Assembly (NCBI GenBank): GCA_023252065.1
Contig: JAHEXO010000028.1
Span: 1 to 10,716, forward strand
Length of the DNA: 10,716 nucleotides
Origin: Nocardioides sp.
GTDB lineage: Bacteria > Actinomycetota > Actinomycetes > Propionibacteriales > Nocardioidaceae
Direction of reading: 5' to 3'
Within the stretch, counting starts at the first letter, position 1, and each line of letters begins with the position of its first letter. The position numbers and the translations under genes were made by a program. Of the stretch, positions 1 through 7,017 are shown piece by piece. A model generated the notes under the pieces. That model had not been told where the DNA came from. It searched no databases and saw only the letters and a program-made list of their open reading frames with translations.

Positions 1-228
<228 letters not shown>

Positions 229-232
<4 letters not shown>

Positions 233-1071
233 CCCTTGACTGCTCCTTGCATGATTCCGCCGACGATCTGGCGACCGAGGAGGACGAAGACGATGAGCAC
301 CGGGATGGTGCCGTAGAGGGTGCCCGCCATGACGATCGACTGCTGCGGCGCATACCCGGTGGCCAGGCTCTGGAAGGAGACCTGCACGGTCGGGTTCTGC
401 GAGCTCAGCGTGATGATCGGCCAGAAGAAGTCGTTCCACGACATCAGGAACGTCAGCATCCCCAGCACCGCCATCGCCGGCCGCACCGCAGGCACGACGA
501 CGGCCCAGAAGACCCGCAGCGGCGTGGCGCCGTCGATCCAGGCGGCCTCGATCAGCTCGTCGGGCACCGCGCTCGCGACGTACTGACGCATGAAGAAGAC
601 GCCGAACGCCGTGCACAGCGTCGGCAGGATCACCGACGAGAGGTGACCGGCCATCCCGAGCCGGGCCATCAGCATGTAGAGCGGGATCACGCCCATCTGC
701 AGCGGCACCATCATCGTGGCGATGCAGATGCCGAGGAGCAGGGTGGCGCCGCGGAAGCGGAGCTTGGCGAAGGCGAAGCCGGCCAGCGTGCAGAAGGCGA
801 CGGTGCCGAGGGTGACCAGGCCCGAGACGATCACCGAGTTGATGAGCCCGTGGTTGAGCGGAGCCAGCTCGAGCGCCTTCTTGGTGTTGTCGAAGATCGA
901 GGAGTTCGGCAGCAGCGGTGGGGTCTTGGCCGCCATCTCGGCGTTCGTGTGCGACGCCATCACGATCGTGTAGTACAGCGGGAAGATCGACACCAGGGTG
1001 ACCACGCCGATGGCGGCGTAGGTGCCCCAGCCGGCCTTCATCGTGGTCCCGCTCGCGGTCGAGGCGCTCAT
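229..1071 (-). CDS. Sugar ABC transporter permease, MalG type
   Basis: This 280-residue protein is an inner-membrane permease of the CUT1 carbohydrate ABC family. After a short Ser/Thr-rich cytosolic tail come about six hydrophobic segments, starting near residues 16-38 and ending near 250-270. The EAA loop that contacts the ATPase is clear at residues 175-194, [20 protein letters not shown], with the expected Asp-Gly-Ala core and Pro. The stretch [11 protein letters not shown] after it is also characteristic of MalG-like subunits. The start ATG overlaps the stop of the partner permease (ATGA) and is preceded by GAAGG, so the two subunits should be made in equal amounts by coupled translation. 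Length is normal for the family (about 275-300). By gene order it is the CebG-like subunit, but the sugar is not shown by the sequence. Confidence 0.95.
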
Positions 1072-2087
1072 CGGACCTTCACCTCCGGGGCCGTCGCGGC
1101 CATCGCGGCACGTCGGCGCCGCGGGCCACCGAGACTGCGCTCACGCCGTCGCGCGAGCAGCACGTTGACGGTCACCGCGACGACGATCATCAAGAACATC
1201 GTCCAGGCCGTCGCCGAGGCCAGACCGAGCCGGTCGTTGGTCCAGCCCTGCTGGTACATCAGCAGCCCGAGGGTCTGGTACTGACCCTGCGTGCCGCCGT
1301 CCGGCAGGCCGTTGTGATAGAGCAGCGGCTCGCCGAAGAGCTGGGAGGCACCGATCGTCGAGACCACGATCGTGAAGAGGATGACCGGTCGCAGGCCGGG
1401 GATCGTGACATGACGGAACTGCGCCCACCGGCCGGCCCCGTCGATGGCGGCCGCCTCGTAGAGGTCGGTGTTGATCGCCTGCATCCCGGCCAGGTAGATC
1501 AATGCGTTGTAGCCGGTCCAGCGCCAGGTCACGATCGTTGCCACCGCGATCTGCGACGGCCACTTCGAGCCCTGCCAGTCCACCTGCGGCAGGTGTACGG
1601 CGTGCAGGCCCCAGTTGACCAGGCCGAGGTGCGGGTCGAAGAGCTCGACGAAGATCACCGTCGCCGCGGCCAGGCTGGTCGCGTAGGGCATCAGGATCGC
1701 GACCCGGAAGAAGGTCCGGCCGCGCAGGCTGTAGTTGAGCAGGTGCGCGATGCCCAGGGCCATGCACAGCTGCGGGACCGTCGAGATGATCCCGATCGTG
1801 ATCGTGTTGCGGAAGGCGTTCCAGAAGAACTGGTTGGTGAACAGGTTGCGGTAGTTCTCCAGCCCGATGAAGCTCGACTGGTTGTAGGTCGAGAGCCGGG
1901 TGTCGTGCAGGGACACCCAGGCGGTGTCCAGCCAGGGGTAGACGCTGAACGCCAGGAACACCACGAAGAACGGCAGCACGTAGAGGTAGCCGATGCGGCT
2001 GCCGGGCAGCCGGTGGCGCCGGGCACGGCCCTCCGTGCGGGAGGTACGACGTACGGCGGCGGCGGTCGTCTGGGTCACGACGCTCAT
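1068..2087 (-). CDS. Sugar ABC transporter permease, MalF type
   Basis: This 339-residue CUT1 permease is the partner of the downstream MalG-type subunit. An Arg-rich cytosolic tail (about residues 12-33) precedes six membrane segments. The first runs from [19 protein letters not shown], and the ATPase-contacting EAA loop begins near residue 211 ([11 protein letters not shown]...IPGLRP). I chose ATG at 2087 because AAGG lies five bases upstream. An in-frame GTG at 2093 is possible but overlaps that ribosome site. The C-terminus ends in a basic tail ([16 protein letters not shown]), probably facing the cytosol. The gene is separated from the binding-protein gene by about 130 bp holding a strong hairpin, and it overlaps the next permease by four bases. 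No ATPase gene accompanies the two permeases. By gene order this is the CebF-like subunit. Confidence 0.94.
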   Translation of the reverse strand: MSVVTQTTAAAVRRTSRTEGRARRHRLPGSRIGYLYVLPFFVVFLAFSVYPWLDTAWVSLHDTRLSTYNQSSFIGLENYRNLFTNQFFWNAFRNTITIGIISTVPQLCMALGIAHLLNYSLRGRTFFRVAILMPYATSLAAATVIFVELFDPHLGLVNWGLHAVHLPQVDWQGSKWPSQIAVATIVTWRWTGYNALIYLAGMQAINTDLYEAAAIDGAGRWAQFRHVTIPGLRPVILFTIVVSTIGASQLFGEPLLYHNGLPDGGTQGQYQTLGLLMYQQGWTNDRLGLASATAWTMFLMIVVAVTVNVLLARRRERSLGGPRRRRAAMAATAPEVKVR

Positions 2088-2131
2088 GCTCACCTTTCGT
2101 CCGGCGGCGCGGGGGCAACCCGGCCGACGAC

Positions 2132-2154
2132 GCGGAAGAAGGGGGCGGAAGAAG
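2132..2154. repeat. Short direct repeat in the binding-protein/permease gap
   Basis: The ten bases GCGGAAGAAG occur at 2132-2141 and again at 2145-2154, a 13-bp period. On the transcribed minus strand they read as two pyrimidine-rich CTTCTTCCGC blocks just downstream of the intercistronic hairpin. The purine/pyrimidine-rich stretch may leave the mRNA unstructured before the permease ribosome site, but no function is shown and chance duplication is possible. Confidence 0.4.
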
Positions 2155-2173
2155 TAGCAGGGCCTCGGCGTGC

Positions 2174-2214
2174 CCCGGGCCGCCGACGTGCGCAGGAGAC
2201 GTCGGCGGCCCGGG
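2174..2214 (-). promoter_or_regulatory. Strong intercistronic stem-loop after the binding-protein gene
   Basis: Two 16-base arms, 2174-2189 (CCCGGGCCGCCGACGT) and 2199-2214, are exact reverse complements around a nine-base loop. The stem begins six bases past the binding-protein stop codon. On the minus strand the sequence after it lacks a T run, so it is not a classical intrinsic terminator. In maltose-type operons a structure here is known to protect the upstream binding-protein mRNA from 3' decay and to lower expression of the permeases. By inference this hairpin does the same, giving excess binding protein over membrane subunits. Confidence 0.8.
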
Positions 2215-2220
2215 TGTCGG

Positions 2221-3576
2221 TCAGCCGGTGATCTGCTTGATCTGGTCGAGGGCCGCCTGGAACGCCGCGTCCGGCGACGTGCCCTTGGTCTCGACGTTCG
2301 TCAGCTGCGTGGTCAGGGCCTGCTGGATCTGGGTGTCGTACAACCCGATCGGCGGGACCTTCATCTGCGAGGCGATGTCGCCGAAGATCTGTCCGACCGG
2401 CGCGTTGCTGAAGTAGGCGCTCTTCGCGTTCTTCACCGCCGGCGTGGCCGCTGCGTCGGAGTTGGACGGGAAGTGCCCGCCGTCGGTCCACATCGTGACC
2501 TGCTGGTCCTTGTTCGACAGCCACTCGACCAGCGCGATGGCGGCGTCCTTGTGGGCGGCCGCAGTCGGGACACCCAGCCAGGAGCCACCCCAGTTGGTCG
2601 CCCCACCGGGCAGGACCGGTGCGATGTCCCACTTGCCGGCGTAGGCGTCACCGGCCTGGCCCTGGATGTAACCCATCATCCAGGTCGGGCACGCCAATGC
2701 CGCGAAGGCACCGCTGGAGAACGCCTTGTTCCAGGCGGGGGTGAACTGCTGGAGCCCGGCTGTGATGCCGGCCTGGGCAGCGGTGGTCGCGTAGTTCCAG
2801 GCGTTCTTCACGCCGTCGCTGTTCGCGACGTCGGTGTTCCCGCTCGAGTCGGCGTAGGCCTCACTGCTCTGGTAGACCGCGGTGGAGAAGATGCTGGCCG
2901 CGCTGTCGACGAAGTTCGAGCCCGAGGGCTTGGTCTTCGACGCCTCGTACTGCTTGCCGAAGTTGATGAAGTCGTTCCAGGAGCTCCACTTCGAGGCCAG
3001 GGTCTTCGGGTCGGAGGGGAGCCCGGCCTTCTTGAGGAGGTCGCTGCGGTAGCAGATCGCCTCGGGGCCGATGTCGGTGCCGAGGCCCACGGTCGTCTTG
3101 CCGTCGTTGGTGGAAGCCTGCTCCCACTTCCAGGGGTAGAACTCCGCCTTGTCAGCCGCGGAGTTGGGCACGGTGTTCCAGTTGACGAACTGCTGGTTGT
3201 GGTTCTGCACGACGTCGGCGACGAAGCCGATCTCGATGGCCTGCACGTCGTCCAGCCCGCTGCTCGAGGCGAGCCGGGTCTTCAGGCGCGTCCAGTAGTC
3301 TGCCGACTGCTCGACGACGTCCTCCTTGATCGTGATGTTGGGGCAGACCTTCTTGTAGGCGTCCCAGAGGCCGGCCTCCTTGAACCCGAAGGTCCCGAAG
3401 AGCCCGACGGTCAGGGTCGTGTCCGCCGTCGTCCCGCACGGGCCGCCGCTGCCTGCGGTGCTTCCGGCAGTGTTCGACGAGCTGCTGCTGCCGCAGCCGG
3501 CGAGGGTGAGGGCGCCCGCGGTCGCGAGCGCCAGCAGAGGGGCGACCCGGCGACGCGGTGTCGTACTTCGGAGCAT
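2221..3576 (-). CDS. Extracellular sugar-binding lipoprotein of the ABC transporter
   Basis: This 451-residue protein is a family 1 extracellular solute-binding protein (SBP_bac_1 type), the sugar receptor of the adjacent permeases. It begins with a lipoprotein signal: basic n-region (RRR at 8-10), hydrophobic core, and lipobox LAGC with the lipidated cysteine at residue 28. A flexible Ser/Gly linker follows, so the mature protein is anchored to the outer face of the membrane. The segment TTLTVGLFGTFGFKEAGLWDAYKKVCPNI is the usual first strand and helix of this fold. The C-terminal half contains WLGVPTAAAHKDAAIALVEWLSNKDQQ, typical of the family. ATG at 3576 is fixed by AGGAGG four bases upstream. 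The length is normal for cello-oligosaccharide or maltose binders. Promoter and operator lie directly upstream, and a strong hairpin follows the stop. The ligand is unproven; gene order favours beta-glucosides (CebE-like). Confidence 0.94.
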   Translation of the reverse strand: MLRSTTPRRRVAPLLALATAGALTLAGCGSSSSSNTAGSTAGSGGPCGTTADTTLTVGLFGTFGFKEAGLWDAYKKVCPNITIKEDVVEQSADYWTRLKTRLASSSGLDDVQAIEIGFVADVVQNHNQQFVNWNTVPNSAADKAEFYPWKWEQASTNDGKTTVGLGTDIGPEAICYRSDLLKKAGLPSDPKTLASKWSSWNDFINFGKQYEASKTKPSGSNFVDSAASIFSTAVYQSSEAYADSSGNTDVANSDGVKNAWNYATTAAQAGITAGLQQFTPAWNKAFSSGAFAALACPTWMMGYIQGQAGDAYAGKWDIAPVLPGGATNWGGSWLGVPTAAAHKDAAIALVEWLSNKDQQVTMWTDGGHFPSNSDAAATPAVKNAKSAYFSNAPVGQIFGDIASQMKVPPIGLYDTQIQQALTTQLTNVETKGTSPDAAFQAALDQIKQITG

Positions 3577-3621
3577 GGATCCTCCTGTTGAAGACCCGGG
3601 GTCGGGATGGACCCCGGAGTT

Positions 3622-3637
3622 GTGAGAGCGCTCTCAC
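3622..3637. promoter_or_regulatory. LacI-family operator, perfect 16-bp palindrome
   Basis: GTGAGAGCGCTCTCAC is an exact inverted repeat with the central CG step that LacI-family repressors open by inserting the hinge leucine. The core AGAGCGCTCT with TGA/TCA flanks resembles the streptomycete CebR box (TGGGAGCGCTCCCA), differing by one symmetric position per half. It lies between the repressor gene and the binding-protein start, 45 bp from the ATG, and directly after the predicted transcription start. A bound repressor would therefore block initiation or early elongation of the transport operon. The adjacent LacI-family protein is the natural ligand. Confidence 0.88.
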
Positions 3638-3651
3638 GAGCGGACGACATC

Positions 3652-3680
3652 AGGATGGAGTTCCGCCGTCGCCGTGTCAA
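3652..3680 (-). promoter_or_regulatory. Predicted sigma-70-type promoter of the sugar operon
   Basis: On the minus strand a perfect TTGACA (3680-3675) is followed after 17 bp by CATCCT (3657-3652), a weak -10 with three of six consensus bases. Transcription would start near 3645, so the palindromic operator would sit at about +8 to +23. A strong -35 with a poor -10 suits a promoter that is tightly controlled. It lies outside both flanking genes and faces the binding-protein gene. Confidence 0.6.
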
Positions 3681-3711
3681 GGGTCCAAAGCGGGCGAGTT
3701 GCCGGGCAGCT

Positions 3712-4755
3712 CTACGCCGTCTCCCGGAGGACCAGCTCGACGGGCAGGATCGTCGAGCGGGCCCTGGGCTCCTGGCCCGAGATGCGTTCGAGCAGCAGCC
3801 GGGTCATGGCTGCGCCGAGCTCCGGGATGGGCTGGCGGACCGTGGTCAGGGGTGGTTGCTGCTCGGCAGCGGCCGGGATGTCGTCGAAGCCGATCACCGC
3901 CACGTCGTCCCCCACGCGGCGGCCGCTCTCGAGCACGGCGCGGATCACGCCGAAGGCGGCCAGGTCGGAGGCGGCGAAGATCGCGTCCACGTCGGGGCGG
4001 GCGACCAGCAGTCGCTTCGCCGCGTCGTACCCGCCGCCCGCGGTGAAGTCGCCCACCGAGACCAGGGTGTCGTCGTACGGCAGCCCTGCGGCCTCCACGG
4101 CCCGGCGGTAGCCGGCGAGCCGGTCCTGTCCGGCACACATGTCGCCGGGTCCGGCGACCGTCGCGACGTGCCGACGGCCGTGCTCGAGGAGGTACGTCGT
4201 GGCGAGGGCGCCGCCGCCGACGTTGTCCGCGTCGACGTACCAGAGCACCCGGCGCCGGCTGAGCGGCCGCCCGCTCAGGACGGTGGGCACCCCGAGGTCC
4301 TCGAGGCGCTGGGGCAGCTTGTCCTTGCCGTGCAGCGACAGCAGCAGGACGCCATCGACGTGGCCACCGGCGGCGTAGGCCAGGAAGCGCTCCTGGTCCT
4401 CGGGCCGGGTCATCACGGTGAAGACCAGCTGGAGCCCGGCGTCGGCGACCGTCTCCTGCGCGCTGCGCAGCATCCCGAGGAAGAACGGGTCGGCGAACAT
4501 CCGCTCCTCGGTCTCCTCCACCAAGAAGGCCACCGAGTCGCTCCGTCCGGTCACCAGTGACCGGGCGGCGAGGTTGGGCACGTAGGAGATCGCGCGGGCG
4601 GCCTCGAGCACCACGGTGCGGGCGTGCTCGCTGACCTTCTTGTCCCCGCGCAGGACCCGGCTGGCGGTCGCCCGAGAGACGCCGGCCCGGTCTGCGACCT
4701 CTTCCAGCGTGGGCGCCGAGCGGGTGGCTCTGGCCACGCGGGACTGCGTGCTCAC
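3712..4755 (-). CDS. LacI-family transcriptional repressor of the sugar operon
   Basis: The protein (347 residues from GTG 4755) has the standard LacI layout. The helix-turn-helix TLEEVADRAGVSRATASRVLRG spans residues 16-37, the hinge helix NLAARSLVTGR spans 61-71 with the minor-groove leucine at 67, and a periplasmic-binding-protein-like effector domain follows. Residues R28, A29 and R33 occupy the base-reading positions of the recognition helix. Translation can be extended to ATG 4779 or GTG 4797. The latter would overlap the divergent kinase start, and neither has a convincing ribosome site, so I prefer 4755, which leaves 14 residues before the HTH. The gene is followed on the same strand by the operator and binding-protein gene, so it most likely represses that operon until an oligosaccharide binds, as CebR does. 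The inducer is not readable from sequence. Confidence 0.93.
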   Translation of the reverse strand: MSTQSRVARATRSAPTLEEVADRAGVSRATASRVLRGDKKVSEHARTVVLEAARAISYVPNLAARSLVTGRSDSVAFLVEETEERMFADPFFLGMLRSAQETVADAGLQLVFTVMTRPEDQERFLAYAAGGHVDGVLLLSLHGKDKLPQRLEDLGVPTVLSGRPLSRRRVLWYVDADNVGGGALATTYLLEHGRRHVATVAGPGDMCAGQDRLAGYRRAVEAAGLPYDDTLVSVGDFTAGGGYDAAKRLLVARPDVDAIFAASDLAAFGVIRAVLESGRRVGDDVAVIGFDDIPAAAEQQPPLTTVRQPIPELGAAMTRLLLERISGQEPRARSTILPVELVLRETA

Positions 4756-4790
4756 GGCCCGAAGTGTGGCACGGGACATACGCTGTGCCC
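4756..4790. promoter_or_regulatory. Compact divergent start region between repressor and kinase genes
   Basis: Only 35 bp separate the preferred starts of the two divergent genes, and neither has a normal Shine-Dalgarno sequence. On the plus strand TACGCT (4779-4784) ends six bases before the kinase ATG, the spacing expected of a leaderless actinobacterial promoter. On the minus strand TGGGCA (4791-4786), 17 bp, CACACT (4768-4763) and seven bases lead to the repressor GTG. An inverted repeat GTGGCA (4766-4771) / TGCCAC (4792-4797) spans the region. All of these are weak matches and are inference. Confidence 0.35.
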
Positions 4791-5912
4791 ATGCCACGGT
4801 GGCGGCTTCTCCGTCCCGGTTACCTCGGCACCGAGTCCGATCGGGCCACCTTCCGTACCCTCCACACCGCCTCGCAGATGACCAGCGTGCTACGAACCGG
4901 GCTCACTCAGGGCTCCGCCGAGCAGAGCGTGCGTCATCTCGCGACGCTGCTCGGCTGCCCCGCGGTCGCGGTCACCGACACCGAGGCGACCCTCGCGTGG
5001 TACGGACGGGGCTCGGCTCACGGCGACTCGGTGCAGGCCCTGGCCGAGCGGTGCGTCCAGGACGGGACGACGGCAGTGCGTGACCATCGCGACTTCGCCT
5101 GCGGCGAGCCGGGGTGTCCACTGCGTCACGCGATCGTGGCGCCGCTGACCGTGGAGGACGCGGTGGTCGGGACTCTGATGGCGTTCACCCCCACGGCTTC
5201 GGCCGGCCTGGTGCGGGCCACCGTCGAGCTCGCGCGCTGGGTGTCCGGCCAGCTGGAGCTCGCAGAGCTCGACACCGCGCGGACGTCGCGGATGGAGGCC
5301 GAGGTCCGCGCCCTGCGCGCGCAGATATCGCCCCACTTCGTCTACAACGCCCTGAACACGATCGCGTCGTTCGTCCGCACCGATCCCGACCGGGCGCGCG
5401 AGCTCATCCTGGAGTTCGCCGACTTCACCCGGCACTCCTTCCAGCGCGCCGGTACCTACACGACGCTGGAGGATGAGCTCCGCTCGATCGAGCGCTATCT
5501 CGTGCTCGAGCAGGCCCGGTTCGGGGACCGGCTCGGGGTGATGCTGCGGATCGCCCCCGAGGTGCTCGGGGTCAGCATCCCCGTGCTGTCGCTGCAACCC
5601 CTGGTCGAGAACGCGGTCCGGCACGGGTTGGCCGCGAAGGACGGACCCGGCATGATCACGATCCTGGCCGAGGACAACGACTACGAGGCGGTGATCACGG
5701 TCGAGGACGACGGCGTCGGCGAGGATCCCGAGCGGGTACGCCGCGCGCTGGCCGGCGACGAGTCGATGGACTCCATCGGTCTCGGCAACGTCGACGAGCG
5801 GCTCCGCTCGGCGTTCGGGGACGAATACGGGCTGGTGGTCGAGACCGCACCCGGAGCCGGCACCAAGGTCACGGTCCGGGTGCCCAAGTACGCCGCCGGG
5901 GTGCGTGGGTGA
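4791..5912 (+). CDS. Soluble LytS/YehU-type sensor histidine kinase with GAF-like input domain
   Basis: This 373-residue kinase has no membrane segment, so it senses a cytosolic signal. Residues about 25-160 resemble a GAF domain (ending AIVAPLTVEDAVVGTLMAF). Then comes the His_kinase (PF06580) region: LRAQISPHFVYNALN with phosphoacceptor His182, the N box LQPLVENAVRHGL with Asn274, the G1 box DDGVG (Asp307) and the G2 box GLGNVDERL (from Gly330). All catalytic motifs are intact. A Cys104-x4-Cys109 pair (CGEPGC) lies in the input domain. The ATG at 4791 gives MPRWRLLRPGYLG, a start I recall from related actinobacterial kinases; ATG 4878 is a weaker alternative. Its stop overlaps the response regulator start (GTGA), so the two form one two-component system. 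The symporter genes that follow suggest it senses acetate, pyruvate or a related metabolite; this is inference. Confidence 0.92.
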   Translation: MPRWRLLRPGYLGTESDRATFRTLHTASQMTSVLRTGLTQGSAEQSVRHLATLLGCPAVAVTDTEATLAWYGRGSAHGDSVQALAERCVQDGTTAVRDHRDFACGEPGCPLRHAIVAPLTVEDAVVGTLMAFTPTASAGLVRATVELARWVSGQLELAELDTARTSRMEAEVRALRAQISPHFVYNALNTIASFVRTDPDRARELILEFADFTRHSFQRAGTYTTLEDELRSIERYLVLEQARFGDRLGVMLRIAPEVLGVSIPVLSLQPLVENAVRHGLAAKDGPGMITILAEDNDYEAVITVEDDGVGEDPERVRRALAGDESMDSIGLGNVDERLRSAFGDEYGLVVETAPGAGTKVTVRVPKYAAGVRG

Positions 5913-6637
5913 ACGAGCGCGGAGGTCTGCGGGTGCTCGCCGTCGACGACGAAGCACCGGCGCTCGACGAGCTCGCCTTTCTCCTGGGCCGCGACGAGCG
6001 CATCGGGGATGTCCTGACCTCCAGGTCCTCCGCCGACGCCCTGAGGGTCCTCCGCAGCGAGCGCGTCGATCTGGTCCTCCTCGACATCGCGATGCCCGGC
6101 CTGAGCGGCCTCGAGCTGGCCTCGGTGCTGCAGCAGTTCCGGTCGAGCCCCGCGGTCGTCTTCGTCACCGCCCACCAGCATCACGCCGTCGAGGCCTTCG
6201 ACCTGCAGGCAGCCGACTACCTCCTCAAGCCGGTCCGGGAGGATCGACTGCGCGAGGCGATCCGTCGCGTCACCGACGAGGCCGGGGCGGCCGAGCGCGA
6301 CGAACAGCTGCCCGTCGAGCTGGCCGGAGTGACCCGTTTCGTGCGCCGTTCCGAGGTCCGCTACGCCTCGGCCCAGGGCGACTACGTCCGCCTGCACACG
6401 GCTGCGGGCGACCCGCTCGTACGGATGCCGCTGAGCGCCCTCGAGCAGCGCTGGCGCGACGCCGGCTTCGTGCGGATCCACCGGAGCATCCTGGTCGCGC
6501 TGGCCCACGTCGAGGAGGTGCGGCTCGGTCCGACCAAGCCGGCCGTGGTCGTCCACGGGGTCGAGCTGCCGGTCAGCCGCCGCCACCTGCCCGACGTCCG
6601 GACGCTGCTGCGCCGACACCGCGACGGTGCCCCGTGA
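5909..6637 (+). CDS. LytTR-family response regulator
   Basis: This 242-residue DNA-binding response regulator pairs with the kinase just upstream. The receiver domain (residues 7-122) has the acidic pair Asp13-Asp14, phosphoacceptor Asp59 in LLDIAMPG, Thr87 and Lys107 in LLKPV, so phosphorylation chemistry is intact. A short linker leads to a LytTR domain (about 137-242) with YASAQGDYVRLHT, FVRIHRSILVAL and LPVSRRH, the strands and loops that read direct-repeat sites in this family. The GTG start overlaps the kinase stop by four bases and lacks its own strong ribosome site, which points to coupled translation. Relatives such as E. coli BtsR and YpdB activate carboxylate transporter genes. The direct repeat after the symporter gene is a good candidate target here. 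The small membrane protein follows with another GTGA overlap. Confidence 0.95.
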   Translation: MNERGGLRVLAVDDEAPALDELAFLLGRDERIGDVLTSRSSADALRVLRSERVDLVLLDIAMPGLSGLELASVLQQFRSSPAVVFVTAHQHHAVEAFDLQAADYLLKPVREDRLREAIRRVTDEAGAAERDEQLPVELAGVTRFVRRSEVRYASAQGDYVRLHTAAGDPLVRMPLSALEQRWRDAGFVRIHRSILVALAHVEEVRLGPTKPAVVVHGVELPVSRRHLPDVRTLLRRHRDGAP

Positions 6638-7017
6638 GCGGCGAGCCGGTGCAGCGGGCCCGGATCACCAGCCCCCGCACCGCCCGCGCAAAGCCGGGCC
6701 CGCGGCGTTCGAACGCCTCCGAGATCGACGCGTTGACCCGGCTCGGGGAGGTCTATGTCGACAGCCTGATGCGCGCCCAGCTGCGTCTGGCCGGCTACGT
6801 CGTGCTCGCCCTGGCACTCACACTCGGTGTCCTGCCGATCGCGCTCCGCTGGCTGCCCCTCGGGCAGGTCCACGTCCTCGGCGCCCCGCTGCCCTGGCTC
6901 GTGCTCGGGATCGGGGTGTACCCGTGGCTGCTCGCCCTGGCTTGGTGGTATGTCCGCCGCTCGGAGCGCAACGAGGCGGCGTTCGAGGATCTCGTCGAAC
7001 GGTCGGGCGAACCGTGA
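6634..7017 (+). CDS. Small two-helix membrane protein (symporter partner, DUF485/MctB-like position)
   Basis: This 127-residue protein starts at GTG 6634, overlapping the response regulator stop. The first 25 residues are rich in Arg, Lys and Pro. An amphipathic-looking stretch (29-50) leads to two hydrophobic segments at about 52-70 and 85-106, ending in WWYVRRSERNEAAFEDLVERSG. The short Arg-rich N-terminus and a C-terminus ending in charged residues suggest both ends face the cytosol. Small proteins with two helices and this kind of C-terminus (DUF485 proteins such as YjcH, or corynebacterial MctB) are encoded directly before ActP/MctC-type symporters, and the position is the same here. I therefore infer a subunit or assembly partner of the symporter. 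The sequence match to DUF485 is by eye and not strong, so a separate uncharacterised family remains possible. Confidence 0.85.
   Translation: MSGEPVQRARITSPRTARAKPGPRRSNASEIDALTRLGEVYVDSLMRAQLRLAGYVVLALALTLGVLPIALRWLPLGQVHVLGAPLPWLVLGIGVYPWLLALAWWYVRRSERNEAAFEDLVERSGEP

Noticed and set aside
2170..3591. 473-codon plus-strand open frame over the binding-protein gene
   Set aside because: The opposite strand encodes a lipoprotein with signal, lipobox and ribosome site; this frame has no motif or ribosome site.
4382..4395. Second possible LacI-type operator (AGGAAGCGCTCCTG) inside the repressor gene
   Set aside because: Only the central AGCGCT is symmetric; the outer positions pair poorly, and it lies in coding sequence where the codons explain it.
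5905..6633. Open frame continuing upstream of the small membrane protein in its own frame
   Set aside because: It overlaps the response regulator in another frame and reads as Arg/Pro-rich low complexity; the true gene begins at GTG 6634.
6627..7013. Upstream extension of the symporter frame
   Set aside because: It overlaps the small membrane protein and is Arg/Pro-rich; GTG 7014 fits the family N-terminus and the GTGA junction.
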